A DNA stretch of 64,000 nt, taken from Rhabdornis inornatus. Taxonomy: Eukaryota; Chordata; Aves; Passeriformes; Rhabdornithidae. The stretch spans positions 1,302,117-1,366,116 of the forward strand of contig VWZS01010177.1 of assembly GCA_013397075.1 (NCBI GenBank), read 5' to 3'. The translations under genes and the position numbers were made by a program. Below are positions 10,798 to 25,300 of this stretch, in pieces (position 1 is the first letter of the stretch; each line of letters opens with the position of its first letter). Under the pieces are notes generated by a model that ran no database searches, had not been told where the DNA came from, and saw only the letters and a program-made list of their open reading frames with translations.

Positions 10798-13700
10798 CAT
10801 TTGCAGGCAGGTAACACTGAGAGTAAAAATACTGAAGTCATAACTTCCTGCACAGGAGAGGACAAAGAAAGAAGCTATTTGACATTAATATATTTTCCTT
10901 TCACTGAGGTTCCACACTGTCAGAATAATGCAGAGAAAAACGAAGTGCCTTTCAAATTTAGTTTAAATAGGCTAAAATATTATTTATTCACTTCCAAATG
11001 CTTTAAATATTTTTAAAATCTCTTGTGAATTTTTTTCTCGCATCTAAATCTTCATCTTTTTCTTTAATAACATTTTTTCAGTCATATTACTCAGTCTGTC
11101 TCAGTGTGCATTTCAGCCTTTCTGCCAGAAAATCATCTTTCAGAATCCACTCAATAAGGCTTCTTGGTGGCTAATTTGACTTATCCAATCCATATATGTA
11201 ATGTCCCTTTCTTAGATAAAAGCTTTTGAGACTTACTGGACTTAGTTTCTATCCAGATCTGTGAAAGCAAATGTCGCTATTATCCTTGGAGAAAAATGAG
11301 AGACATCAACAAGCAAATAGATCCCAGTAGTTCTTTCTTTTTTGCTTTTTTAATTTGTCCTTCATCCTCACTACTCACTTGGGGTTAACTCAGATAGGTT
11401 AAAATTAAATACATAAATCAACTATGAAATCATTATGGAAATCAATGCATTGAGTTCCAAGTTATTCATTGGAGTACTACTAAGGTACTACTATTCCTAA
11501 AGATATTAATAGCCTAATAATCCTCTGAATAAAAGATTTCTCAGTTCTTGTTCCAAAGACAGTTATTATCCATGTGATTTTTGACCAGCCTGTCTGAGTT
11601 TACTGCAGTTTCTGAATGAAGGTAATACAAATATATAAACAAATCTTGTCTGGGATAGCTGTCATATCATATGTCCAGGGTGGCTATTTCTATTTTTTTC
11701 CTTTTTTTTGTTTGTTTGTTTGCTTTGGACTCTTTTTTTTTTTTTACCATTACTTATTTTTTTCAAATTAAATAGTTTAAGCTTAAACTGTGTACAATAT
11801 TCTATGGTTGATGATAAAAGCCAGTTGTACCTCTTCCCTGCTAAATATCTCAAGAAATCATGTTCTTTGATTTAACACTCCTTGTCTCACATCAGGAAGT
11901 TTGTAGTTTTGTTCTCAGTGGGAGGAGGGATAACAAACTGTAGCCCCCCATGAGAACTGCTTGGCTGGTGGCAGATGAAAGTTTGACTAGGGTTTGGTTA
12001 TGAGGATCTTAGTTAGGAATAAGTTTTTCCACTTTTTGGATGACTGCTGCAGTCTGGTTTTTTAGCTCTTACTGGAGCTAGAACTGAACTTGAAAACTAC
12101 ATGTGCATTCTGCTATGGAGCTTTTGTATTGCCAGCTAGTCCTTAAGAGCACTTTCAAAATTCCAACCACAGAGGACTGGCAAATGGAAATAGAATTCCA
12201 TCTGGTTTCTACATTATAACTGGGCTTGTCTACTAAAAAGATATTTGCTTATGCAGTGACAGGTTTAGAAATGTTCATAAGCAGAGACTTACAAACATTC
12301 TCCCATCATATGAAGTGCTTAGATTCTAGATCATGACTTTTTGAAAAACAGATCAAATATCTACCATCTACTTAATTTCTGCTTTGTCTTCTGATCCAGG
12401 CCTTTTTGGTAGCCTATATTTCCTTCTTCTTTGTGGTGTGTGTAAAGACACAAACATATCTGGATATTTCAAAGCAGTTTGAATTTAATAATTATAAGTC
12501 TCAAAGTCTCAATTACAATTTCTCATAAGAACTGTTATTAAAAAAAAAGACCCGCTATACCACAGAATCACTAGGAGACACTGGTATTAGGCTTCTGTAG
12601 AGAATATAAAAGTCTAATGTATTATTCTCTTTATTCTCTTCATTTCTTCCTTTTTTTTTTTTTCCCTGTTTTATGCAGAGAGAAAAATAAATACATACCT
12701 GAGTTTTGGCTGGATTCAGCCTTTCCTTATTTTTCTTTTACTTTTTCTTTAAATTTTGATTTTTTTTTTTTAAATTACAAAGTAAGGGTAAATCTCCTTT
12801 TTACGTATGGAGTTGAAAACGTGCAGGTACAGACAGTTCTCTTAGTATGTTACAGACTATGCTCTTGCATAGCATTAAATAAAGGTAAAGTTATGAGCAA
12901 ATGAGCAAAAATTAGCCTGCAGAGTGTCACAGAGGTCCAACTGAGGATGCACCAGGCAATTTATCTTAATATTACTCACAGCTCATCTACAAATGTGAAC
13001 ACTCTTGATGATTCAGCAGTCCTTAATAAAAGCCCTGTCTACTGTGCCACTCCAAAGAGAACCTCACAATCAATGGAAAAAGAAAATGGTGAAGGACTGG
13101 ATTATTTGTCTGTTGAACACAACCAAATCACTTTTTGCTTTGCACATTTAGACCCTTGCTACAGAAGAAGTATATTATATGCAGTGGAAAAGAAGAGAGA
13201 CTCACCATGAAACCAGATCATACTCTCTCTGTGTTGGGACATACATAGAAACTAATTTCTTGTAATCTTTTCTCTCCTGTTACAGAGAAGAATCCAAATT
13301 CTCTGGGCTTTTATCAAGAAAATATACTAATTGTATACTAAGAATTTTTCATCATGTCAAAAACTCAAGACTGAAAGCTGATGAGACTGTCAATTTCTTC
13401 TCAGATACTTAATGCAATTTGTTTAAATGATTAAAGTCATAATGTCTGAAAGAAGTAATGGCAAGATGATTTCCTCTATCAATACTAGTTTGAAACATCA
13501 AATATGATAGTGATGGAAGTTCTCAACATTCTTCGCTTGTCTCTTAAGAAAAGGGGGACAAATCTGTAAAGAAGGCAGTTGAGTTGAATGTCAAATGAGT
13601 AAGGGCACTATAAATGCATTAATTTGTCCTTTAGTTTGTATGTTTGATACTGAGTTTAAAAAATTAAATAGATTTTATTGATTATTTTTACAGAACATTT

Positions 13701-15074
13701 AAAAATTTAAAGATTCATGATAATGAAATATCTGGTTACTGGTTTGCTTTTTGGACTGATGCTAGTGGAGGTATTGGCATGACAAGTGCACAACAGCATA
13801 ATGGGATTCATTTATGCATATTGGAAAATAATGTCTTTCAGCATCTGTATCAGAAGCAGATATTAAACAAATAAAATGTGGTGGAATATAAGATTGTTCT
13901 ATAAATTAGCCAGCACCCCCTTCTGAAACCAAAACTGAAGAAATCTCACATTTATATTAGCTTTTAGAAACAATCTTTGCAGTGTTTCAGCTTAGAAACC
14001 ACCACCAAGGAATGTAACAAAATTAAATTTATAACAATATAAAAAAACCCAAGCAAAACCTGATCTAACATAACATTAGTAATTTATTTTTGTATTTGAT
14101 GACAGCAGGTCAGATGCAGTGTTTGCAAGAGATGAAGTAAAGCAAATGAGAAAGCATTTCTATGACATTCTACACTTAACTGACTCTCCCAATTATCACT
14201 AAGCAGTTCAAGATCCTACAGCTAAAGATTCAAATACTGCAACCCATTTGCAGCTAAAGATTTAAATACTGCAATCCATTTTGAATTATGTTCTTAAGAA
14301 AGTTTGTACTTCACATGAAATCAAGATGAAAAGATGGCATTTGAATTCAAGTTAAATTTGTTTCAAATGTCTATGTTTATCTTTCTAGATTTTTACATAT
14401 TGATACCATAGGACATATGGTTTAAAATAACATTCTGGAGGATACTCAGAAGTCATTAAATGCTCCGATGAGAGAGGATCACTGAAACAACAACATTAAA
14501 ATACTTATATATTTGAAATTTTGCTCATATGGCTTTAATTTATAATTTTAAATAGATCATAATCAAAAAAAGATAGAAATATGAACATATACTTACATAT
14601 ACTTGTATTGTCTTTGACATTTAAATAAAACTTAAGTTAATACATGAAATAATATACATAGGTAACATTAAAAAGTAACTAAGAATGCAAGATGCTTATC
14701 CTGAAAAAAAACTACTTATTGTTTTCCAAAAGACTGAACATCTCTCCCTCTATGAATAAAACTTATATACTAATCTCATAAGTTTCTGAACATTTCTTAT
14801 TGTTTTCTACTTTTATTTCTTGCATCAAAAAGTAATAAGCAGCACTCAAATCCGAATTACTCAGCCAACTAAGGTTTTAAGCCCATACAATACTAGTATA
14901 CTATTGGCAGCTTGTTAATAATTTTTTTTTTAATTTGTAACATGATATATAGTTTAGAACTGACATTTGTAGTCAGTGTCTATAAAGTGTACATAAAGTG
15001 TCTTATTCCTTAGAGATACTCATAACCCTGAATAGTTCACCTGATTCACCTCCTGAAGTTTGATTGTCTCTGCA
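10798..15074. other. AT-rich interval, nothing recognised apart from small repeats
   Basis: T-rich tracts occur near 11,695-11,745 and 12,651-12,775. A 32 bp tandem duplication lies at 14,219-14,282. The open frames at 12,617-12,904 and 12,947-13,210 show no domain. The polypyrimidine tract ending in CAG near 12,678 is discussed under rejected items. Confidence 0.4.
14219..14282. repeat. Two-copy 32 bp tandem duplication
   Basis: Copy one is 14,219-14,250 and copy two is 14,251-14,282. They begin CAGCTAAAGATT and differ at only a couple of positions. It is a simple local duplication. Confidence 0.9.
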
Positions 15075-15582
15075 TGATATGTGTAGGATAACGAAGTTAT
15101 CAAGTTATCAGGCCCAGCTAGCATCAATTTATGGAAGGCAGGGCTGCTTGACCAACTTGATCTCTATGTATGACAAGTGGATAAGGGAAAGGCTGTGCAT
15201 GTTGTCTACCTGGACTTTAGTAAAGCCTTTGACACAGTATTCTCCTGGAGAAAATGGCAGCTCATGGCTTGGACAGGTTCATTCCTCACTGCATAAAAAA
15301 AACCAAAAAACCAGACCCATCTGGATAGCAGAAGAGGAAAAGGTCTCAAGTCGCACCGTGGGAAATTTACACTGGATATTAGGAAACATTTCTTCACTGA
15401 AAGGGTGGCCAAACCTTAGAACAGGCTTTTCAGGGAACTGGTTGAGTCCCTTTACCTGGAGGTATTTAAAAGATATGTAGATGTAGGAGTTAAATGCATG
15501 GTTTAGTGGTGGACTTGGGAGCATCAGGTTAATGATTGGACTTCAGGGTCTTTTCCAACCTGAATTATCTGTGGTTCTGTGG
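15075..15582 (+). repeat. CR1 LINE with large internal deletion
   Basis: The left part (about 15,115-15,295) matches the CR1 reverse transcriptase region. It includes CTGGACTTTAGTAAAGCC, which would encode LDFSKAFDT in the family. The right part (about 15,345-15,582) matches the CR1 3' UTR, from the GGATATTAGGAAACATTTCT motif to the terminal TTTTCCAACCTGAATTAT. About 1 kb of consensus between these parts is missing. An A-rich patch (15,294-15,310) lies at the junction. The 138-codon open frame across it (15,064-15,480) is a product of the join, not a gene. Confidence 0.87.
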
Positions 15583-16746
15583 GATTTTTTCCTCTACATT
15601 CATCTCACTGTATTCTATTAAATAAAGAAATTGAATTATGCTTGAACAAAGACATCTGACTTTATGAATGTCTTTTCTATTAATGACTCACTTTTTTCAT
15701 GCAGAAAGAAAGATCTTCCTAATTATGAAATAAATTAATCTAGATAGTGATTAATTTAGGTGATATTCTCACACAAACTGCTATTTGAAATGATCGTTTT
15801 TCATTTGTTCCTTGAGACAATAATTGTGTTAATAATTCTGTAAGTGAGATTTCCTCTTTGTATGCTTCTATGGAAGGAAAATGTGTTGAGCAGCTGTTTT
15901 AATAAAAGCTCAAATCTTGTTTTGGTTGATTAAGACAGCGTGATATTAATAGTTCAGAGAGTAAGAAATAAATAGTTATGGCAACATGCTGCAGTTACTG
16001 AATTTCTTATGACAGGTTTGTATATAATTCCTCATTTTAATAATGCTAATAGTTATCACTGATCTTCAGATATGTGATTCATGGCAATGAGGACCACATC
16101 TAAATCAGTAATGTGTGTACATCTGTAAGTGGTGAAATACAACTTTATCACATAGTAGAGCCAAGAGATGAAGGTGAGGAAATTGCAATCACTCTGTGTG
16201 TTTCAGGGTCATTTACTTTGGTCCAGCTTACTTTGGTCTAGGAAGTGAACTCAGAAACTGGAGTGCATCACATGAGCCCCTGGAATACATGAAGAGGTTT
16301 AGTTTTTGGCCAAAAGGATTTTAATAATTTCCTGTCTGAAACCACTGCACTGTGGGAATCATAGGAGACAATTAGGAGGTACACTTGAAAACTATTGTCC
16401 TGATCCAAAACTCAAATACTAAAGGAGAATGATTCAATGGCATTAAAACAGCTCATACTCACATTTTCTATCCAGTTTTCTGACAGCATCCAAAATTAAA
16501 GAGTGATGGACTGAATACACTAGCACAGCACTCACCCTACTTTATCTCTTGTTCCAGGACTAACCTCCCAGTTATTTGTCTTTTCTAGTAAAGGAGATAA
16601 CTTCACTAAACACAAGCCTCTTCAGACACAGATTCGTAACACTGCTCTGTTTGGAATATATAATGCAAAATATAGCAAAGCTTAATTCTTTTTTTCTTTT
16701 GACTTCTGAGAAGCTGTTCTTTGTTTATGTTCTATGCACACATAGG
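15583..16746. other. AT-rich sequence, nothing recognised
   Basis: No repeat or gene is recognised. The only feature at its right edge is the left copy of the LTR target-site duplication (16,742-16,746). Confidence 0.45.
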
Positions 16747-17745
16747 TGTACTGTGTGACTGTGGTAAGGTTTTGGTAGTGCAGGTGCTGCTGTGTTGCAC
16801 ACAGACAATTCCAGTTGGCTCCAGTGGACATATTGAAGGCCACATCTGAGCCTGTCCATGATGCTGATGTTACCTCTGGGAAAACATTTAAAAAATGATA
16901 AAAATATATTGTGAGAAAGAGAAGTGAGGAAAGTGTGAAATGAAGAGCCTTAAAAACATGCAACGTGAGAGAAGGAGGGTGAACAGATGCTCCATGCACC
17001 AGAACAAAGGTTTACCTGCAGCCCTTGGAGAAGACTATGCTGAATCAGGTTGCTCCTCTGCAGCTTTTGGACAACCACTCTAGAACAGGTGGATGTGCCC
17101 TGAAGGAATCTATAGCCCATGGACAGCCTGTGCTGAATTGGGGTCCTTCAAGATCTGTGATCTATGGAGAGAAGCCCCTGCAAGAGTAGGTCTTCTGGCA
17201 GGACTTGTGACACTATGGAAGACCCATGCTGGGTCAGTCTGTTCCTGAGGGACTCCACCCCATGCTGGAGCAGTTTGTGGAGAACTGCAGCCTGGGGGAA
17301 AGACCCACATTGGAGTAGTTCATGAAGGGCTGTATCCTGTGGGTCACCATGCTGGAGCGGGGAAGAGTGTGAGGAGGAAGGAACAGCAGAGAAAATGCAT
17401 GATGAAGTAGACACAAGCCCATTCTCCATCCCCCTATGTTACCTGTGGGAAGGAGGCAGAAGAGCCAGGAGTAAAGTTCCACCTGGGAAGAAGAGCGGTG
17501 GAGGAAAGGTGGTTTTAGTTGATTTTATTTCTCACTATCCTACTCTGCTATTAACTGGCAATAAATTAAATTAATTTCCTGCCAAGTTGTCCATTTTACC
17601 CATGATGGCAATTGGTAAGTTTATCTCCCTCTGCGTTTTTTTGACCCATGAGACTTTAGTCTGATTTTCTCCCCCTTTGCTGCCAAGGAGGGGAAGTGAT
17701 AGAATGGCTTAGTGAGTGCCCTGGTGGTCAGCCAAGTTGACCACA
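16747..17745 (+). mobile_element. Avian ERVL-type solo LTR, 999 bp, with perfect 5 bp target-site duplication
   Basis: The element begins TGTACTG and ends TTGACCACA. ATAGG flanks it on both sides (16,742-16,746 and 17,746-17,750), a perfect 5 bp target-site duplication. Inside are landmarks shared with the copy at 62,226: AAGGTTTTGGTAGT near the left end, repeated modules of the type ATGCTGGAGCAG, an AATAAA signal at 17,560-17,565 and a right part reading GGGGAAGTGATAGAATGGCT. No internal retroviral sequence follows, so this is a solo LTR left after recombination between the two LTRs of a provirus. CpG decay and many substitutions show age. The open frames on the minus strand are shadows. Confidence 0.9.
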
Positions 17746-20700
17746 ATAGGTAAAGGAAAATATTTTCTTTCCCTTTGCACAGTTAAACAATATACAGGCA
17801 GTATAATCCTCCAGAGGCTTCATACCCACAGTTTGAAGTTAATTTCCTTTATATATGCTAAGCAATTTTATATATCATGTCATACATTTATTTCAACCCC
17901 CTTCACACCCTTTACTTTCAATTTATTGTTCTCATCACATTTTTGTCATGTGCTTGTTGTCAAAGATTGTCAAAGAAATTTGCCTTATAATTAAATCACG
18001 ATAATATTTTTTTTCACTTCTCATTGCTATATTTTTCCTCATTATCATCATTAACAGCACTGAACTTATTAAAAAGAGAAATGCAAGAAACGTATCTGGT
18101 TTTCCATTTGAGTAAATTAGCCAATTCTTGTGGTCATTTTAACCTAAACATATAGTCATGCTGGTCACTGTTACAACTCTATTTTGTACTTTCCTGCTGC
18201 AGTTCTTGCAGAGTTTCATATACCTGTAGCTCTACTGGTGGGATTTGTCTCACCATTACTCTGAGTGTTTCAATGATGGGTGCATATATGGGGGTTTGAT
18301 ATCCTACTTCCTCTAAGTGAAGGTAGGAACCTATTCAGTATAGTTCTTGGTTTCTAGAGAGGTATTCCAAAGATAAAACAGGTAGGGTAAACCCCACTGA
18401 GAGTGCAGATTACAACAGCAGTGACAGAATGTAAATGCAGATAACTAGTTTTATGTAGACATTTATGTAGATAAACTGGATTCCTACCTGTCTCTCTGCA
18501 TGGACACTTTTCTGAAATTATTGATATACTCTACAGCAATACAGCAATTGCAGTAAAAGAAGCACCCTTCTGTACAACATAAAGGCCAGGGTGCAGCTCA
18601 GCTAAATTTTATGTTTCTGATGAAGGTGCCCAAGTAAGAAAAACAGTTGGCTTATCGGTTCTATAAAGTAAATGCAGATACTTGAGGAAATTACAAGGAC
18701 AAATTCACTGTCCCAGGCTTCCAGATTTTGCCACAGTACTTATGGATATACTATGAACATAGAAATGTGACATAATAACTCTCTCACTACAAATTATTTT
18801 TCAGACATTTTTCCTCTTGGTACTATTTCTGGAGTAATCCAGTAATTCTGTAAGAGGAAAATCGAAAAAAATCCCCACATAGTTCTTAAATGTAGACATA
18901 CCTTTGGCATTGGTTTGATTTCATACTACAGCTTCTACTGTGTTTTTCTGCAGAACGTAGGCCAATAATATTTGTGGATTGCCAATGCCTGGAAACCCTG
19001 AGGAAAAAGGAAGTCCCATGTTCAAATGCAGACATTCTGGTGTCATCACACAGGCTTTCATGGCTTTGTAGCCCTTGTACAGACTTTGGCACCATTATGA
19101 AGTAATTAGTATTCCACCTCCAATCTTACAACATTCTTTTCCGGCTGATTGTATCTTGCTAGGATGACACACCACTGCCCTGCAAAGTAGGGCAGAAGCA
19201 AAAGCAGTCAGTAAGCTATTTGGCATAGGTAGAGGCTGTTCCTTCATAATGGAATATGGAAGAATGAAGTAAGTCTAAAAGAAATTAATCCCAACTTGTT
19301 TCTTCAAACAGAATCTTAGTCTTATTACTGCAGAGCTTTAATATACCCAAAAGAACCAGAAGTTAAAAAATGATGCAATGAATTCACAACCTCAATAAAA
19401 AATTATAACCCATGATATAACACTTGACTTGTATTAATTTTATTTTTTTATTTTTTCAACAAAATTTTTTCAATGTTTTTTGAGTACGTTATCATTTAAC
19501 ATTATTGGAGATATAATGGAAAAAAAGTCTTTCTTTAAATGAATTTTGTCTCATCGGTCAGGCAGTAACAAATGAACATGAAAGTTATAGTTGGAAGTCC
19601 TCATGTATTCAATTCAGCTACCACTTTGCACGTGTTAACACTCCCTCTGGATAGCTTGGTAAACAGTTTCAGTCACACAGGATCATGGACACAGACACAA
19701 TATTCACTGCATGACTGGGTTTTTCGCAGAACATTTTTTTTTATCCCTGCCTTGACAGGGTTTTGTAGGACTTCATATAGGGAATTTGCCAGGTTGTCTG
19801 TTTTAAAGGGAATTTGTTACAAGCAGAACCAGAGGTAATTAGAAGTGGAAATGAAACATTTATTGATTTTACATCAAGATAAGCTATTTATATGTTTAAA
19901 AGTAGTGAAGAGAAAGGGTTCTAATTTAAACAAATCTCCTATAATACCCTCTATGATATTGAGACATTTTATCAATGATGGAGAACAAAATAGGCTCTGA
20001 AAGTGGTTTTGTGTTGCTTTTTTTTCCCCTTAGAAATGTATAATCACTGAATTGGAAAACTTCAAAAATGTGTATTTAAGAATGGTTTATAGTGTAATAA
20101 ACTAAATTTTAGTCAAATTCTCTTCTTTGCTGTGAGGCATTAGAAAACATATTGGATAGAAAAATGTGAAAAGCCTAAAAATAAAGGTGTAAATGAGGCA
20201 GTTTTAGTTGCTTCTATGGAACTGTAAAGAACTATTTAATTATTGTTTTCAAATAAACATTGAATTAATAAGGTAAATGTTGCAGTTTACATTGTGACTT
20301 TCTTATTGTTGCAGAGGCGTGTTTCTCCTAGATTTTAAATCATCTGACTGTTGTCTTTGTAAGACTTGCCATAACCTTTATTCATGTAGAGTTAATAGTT
20401 TGGTGTTTAGTGATAGTAGATTAGCAGACAGGAGAAAGTTTGAGTCAAGATATTTTTAGATGTGTTTAATGCAAAGGAACATAAAGCTGGGGGAAAATAA
20501 TCATTCCAATACCACTTCTGTTTTTTGTAGGGTAGGTTTTTTTCTAATCACCTCAGACCAGCCTAATCAGGCAATTTACAATATCAGGCATATTGTGAGC
20601 TATTTAATTGCCCTAGAATGCTTCAAAAGAGCTTTGAGCAATATGAATTGCTCTAAACTTGGCTTTGAGGAGCTCCTTGATGATATATGGATGACTGACA

Positions 20701-22187
20701 TTTATTTAATGCTGTACTTTCCAAATGTCATGTGTAAGCTTGACTCCCACATGCATTCATCTAGGTCAGTTCACTTTCAGTTAAACAAATTTTAAAGCAG
20801 CTTCTATGTCACTGACTTTTCAACTGAATCAGTGAAGGAAAAGAACAAATAAAAGAAACAAACTTGGTATAGCAGGAGCAAATAGGCTGCTTCCAGACTT
20901 TACCTTCCACAGCTTAACATATTCGCTTCCACACAGGTGACCCTATGTTTCTCTGGCGTATTCCAAATCTCAAATTCTTTGCCAAAATCTAAATATTCCC
21001 TCACTTGATTTATGGATTATACCTTAAAAGTCTCATGTGACCTTCATTTCTGTAGTGTTTTGATTCATATTCTTTGTTTGCTGTCATGGTCCAAGACAAG
21101 AGCAAATAAACTGAAAAGGATTATCAGTAGGCTACATTCTGCTCTTTGAAGCCCTTATCTTTAGTAAATAAATTATTCTGGCCTTAATTGGGTAAGTGAT
21201 GTATCAAAGTTGATTGGTTTCAAGTTCACAAGTAATTGAAACAGACATCTTCAAGTAATATACAATACTAACAGCATTACATAATTATAAAATTCTGATC
21301 TCATTTCTTGAGGGAAAGAAAATAACTACCTTTCCTATCCAGATAGATTATCATTTGGTTCTCAAGCAAGTTTTTGTTTGGATTCTGTCTGTGAAATATC
21401 TTCAATCTATCTGTCACTCCCAAGTACCAGTCATAGCATTCAGGTTATAAAGTTTCCTGCTGCATATGTGGGTAGGCTACTCCATATTGAAACTGATATA
21501 TACACCTCTTAGAAACTCAGTGAAATTTCATGTACTTTACAGTAATATTGCAATGTGATAGTCACTAAATTCTACAGGACACATGAATCTGAATGAACAG
21601 AGATATTTAACATAGTTTATCATACCATTTATATATAGACTAGAACTGTTATACACTAATAAATTCCTTCATACTGTTATGAAAAATTAACTATATTCTA
21701 TAATCAGCAAAGCATTAACTTTGCCCTCAGGGTTTTGTGGTATTGCAATGCATTACCAAGAAAGATTAACTAAGCATTATTTAACATTTGTAAATGATTA
21801 CGCCAATGTTGTCTCTTATGCTTGTGCAAAAAAAATTAATGTATCGCAGGGAAAACAAATTCCACATCCTAAAACCTAATGAGGCTGAAATTTTATGGCT
21901 TTGTCTTATAGTGAAATAAATGGTACAATTACATTCTATGAGAATACAGGTACTCAGTAGACTTGTAAGGGTGCTTTCCAGAAAGCTAGTTCCTCTTTTA
22001 TTATTACATTTACTTAAAATATAAAGATGAAATAACTCTTCAAAAAATGGAGCAATTTTGCAGACCAAATATGGAGTCTGTTGCAATATAAGTTCTTATA
22101 TACTCTTTTATATTCACTAGTAAACACAATCTGTAAAAAATACCTACACTGACCTGCAACACTGTTAAATTCTTAGACCTCATATAA
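17746..22187. other. AT-rich interval, nothing recognised
   Basis: About 4.4 kb has no identifiable repeat family, exon or RNA gene. The open frames at 19,572-19,838 and 20,460-20,795 (88 and 111 codons) have no recognisable domain. Confidence 0.4.
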
Positions 22188-22315
22188 TCACAGAATACAC
22201 TGAGTTGGAAGGGACCCACAAGGATCATTGAGTCCAACTCTTTGTCCTGCATGGCACCATCCCCAAGAGTCACACCATATGCCTGTCCAAACAATTCTTG
22301 AACAATGGCAGGCTG
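22188..22315 (-). repeat. CR1 LINE 3' end
   Basis: From the left it reads AATCACAGAATACACTGAG, then GTTGGAAGGGACCCACAAG, then GAGTCCAACTC, which is the reverse complement of a CR1 3' terminus. The subfamily pattern (CTTGTGGGTCCC in sense) is the same as in the plus copy ending at 37,456. The piece is truncated after about 130 bp. Confidence 0.85.
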
Positions 22316-25300
22316 GTGGTCTGACAATCTGACCTTAAATTTTTCAGCATTTAGCTTTAAAAAATTCATATTTATTTCTAGGCCGCCTTTATCAAATTCT
22401 TTCTGTACGCATATTCATAGTAGACAAGAAATATGTGAGCCCTTTAAATGCATCTATTTGTGGTGTCATTTTGCCTTAAATGCATTTGATTATGTTAAAT
22501 TGGAGATGTGCCAGAATCTGATAATCTCAATAGGAGATTTAATTTACTTAAAGTTCACTGAGGTTTGATGAATAGCAGTCTGTCTTAATGATGCTGTCTG
22601 GAAAAGAATGACAGGCTGGAGGGGATGGCTTTTGGAGTGATTATCATATCCTGTATTAATAAGTCTACATAAACGATAATTTTTAGGATCTTTAAAAACT
22701 GAGTGGATTATGTTCTGTGCCAGAGGGTGATGGATGAAGAAATCCATCCAGTTGATATGTTGTACAATCAATTGCTTTGAACATTTAAGGAACTTTACCA
22801 ATCAGATAAAAAATCGAGACTCATATGACTAATTATAGTTTTGGGAAATTGTCCTCTATTTTATTAATTTATTTTATATATTTTTTTTTGTTTGTTTGAT
22901 TTTTTGTTTTTTTACAATAATTGTTCTTGGTTTGGAAGAAGGAATTATTTCTTCATATCTCCACAACATAATGTTACAATGGAATAATGTAACCACTATG
23001 CATAATTTCTATAACTTTACATTTCATTTGAATTTTCATAGTACACTGATTTTTTTTTTTAGTGGAGATGAAAATTGTCTGTATAAATATGACAAAAGCA
23101 TTAATACAATCTGTTCTCAGCTATAGTATCTACAGTTGCTCAGATATGCTATTTATAGCTGAATACAGCCTTGCAACTTTTTTTAACATCAGGAATATTT
23201 GACCCTGATAAACAATAGGTTAGAATGGGATCATGCTGGTGCTTCAATAACCTTTCTGCTATTTAAATACTGTAGCTTGACCAATTTGTTATGTATCAGA
23301 ATGGAAGAATGGTTGAAACCTAGGGAGAATGGCTTGACTTTTAGATACTTTCATGTTTTCCATCAATGTTAATATGGCTATAAAACAGCCATGCCTGATC
23401 CCATTTAATAATGAGGTAATGCTTATTAATTGCAAATGTTGTTTAATCTCTTCTAGTTACTAAAGGTTATGTGTTCTTTTCTTATTTACTATGATTAATT
23501 CTAAATCTTCAGAGAAGCAAAACCTTTCAGAAATTAAATTAAATTTAAACAGGATTTTAACCCTCGTAGGCGTCTAGATCCCTGGAAATGCTGTTCAAAG
23601 AATGCAAAAAAAAGTATTCTACATTAAACATTCTGCATCTGTTGCTCTGAAATCTCTAAAATCTGTTTTCAAATCATGTTAAGATGAAAATGTTAAGTTC
23701 AAGGGTATAAAAGAGACAACATATGATTAATTAAACGTATCTTGGAAAGAGAATTCATGCTGGGCAAGAATATGAATCCTTTTCCAGCACGAATTTCTGT
23801 AAATTACTGCATGGTTTGGAGACAGATTGAAAGCACTTTTTGGTTGTAAAAATAATATTATTTGATAGTGAACATTTAGAATATTAAAAAATATGCTTGT
23901 GTAACAAAAGCAGAGCTTAAAAACTGAAAAAGAAGGAATTCCTAGTAAAGCAACTTGTAGACCTTTTTTCCCTGCAGATGATATCTGCAACAATATGCAG
24001 AGCGTATAATATTAATATTTTGTTAAAATATAATAGAATATAAAAATATATCTATAGCAACTTGGAATGCAATGTAATTAAAATAGAAGTGTTTCTAAAA
24101 TACTACAGTGTGAATTTTGACTTCAAAACAGCATATGCCATTCACTGTCTATATGAAGCAATGATCAATTTTTCCTTTTCCTCCAATATTTGTCACTTAG
24201 GATTAGAATTTCAAAATGTTCAGGGAACAATTTAGGACAGTCAAGACTAAACGTAATTACATTGTTCTGACCCTATTGCTTTAACTTATAACTTTATGAA
24301 TGAAGAAATCTTACACTAGTAATTTCTAACACAGTAAGTGAAAATTTAAATATATCTGCATATATTGATACAGCAAAGTTCTTCCAAAATGGCTGTGACA
24401 TACAATTCAAAACCAAGACATGACTTAAACGAATACATTTACCCTTCTATAGAGCTAGATAATATTTCATTAGGGGATATATTCTCCCAAGTTTCAGAAG
24501 CTCTCTTGTAGAAAATAAGTAAACTACTTGAAAATCCTTTTTTAGTTGTCTCTATGTTCATAAATCTTGAGGGAATATAATGAAAATATGGGTATAGGTT
24601 ATGTCTGGACATGGAGCTCCTACTTATTTATATGTAATAGATACATTTCCTGAAATCACTGCTGATTTCTAGAGCCTGTGTAAGGGTGTGTTGGTCACAC
24701 TCAGAAGTTGCACATTTACAGGTGTGGCTTTTATCAAAGGCTAATGTCAGGGTGAAAAGTGAGGTCTCTTGGTAGGCTTTTCAAGGTGTCTGCAGCATTT
24801 TCAGATAGTGGCTCCAAACAGTGCTGTTTAACAGCTTGCTACTGCTTAAGAAAATCTTTTCAGGATAACTGTAATGTTAGAAAACATCTGCTCATTTCAT
24901 TAGCAGAATATTGACACTGAAGCTGTATAGAAAATTTAAAGCAACTTTAGTGATGCTATATATTGTGTTTTTAGATTATATTTACAGAATAGCCCAAAGT
25001 TCTCTTATCTTAGTATTAGCCTTTACTGAATCTGTTATCTAGATTTATAGTAGCTTAATTTAAAACTGATTTTGTTTTGATTTTTTTATTATTACTGTAT
25101 GATACCATCTAATCTCTCAGGCAACTGCCTAATTCCAGTTAACTTCCTAAAGCTAAACATTGCAAGGATAGCATCTGACATCAGATTGGACTCATAAATG
25201 AAAACAGAACATATGATGAAGCTCATGGTGTTCACATAGCACTTCAGAGCTTCAGGAAACCAGGATTTAGTGGAAAGAAATGCTGTGATTTTGCTTCAGA

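Noticed and set aside
12641..12678. A polypyrimidine tract ending in TTTTATGCAG that resembles a splice acceptor
   Set aside because: The following frame shows no conserved domain and no donor that would define an exon. T-rich tracts before CAG are common in this AT-rich DNA.
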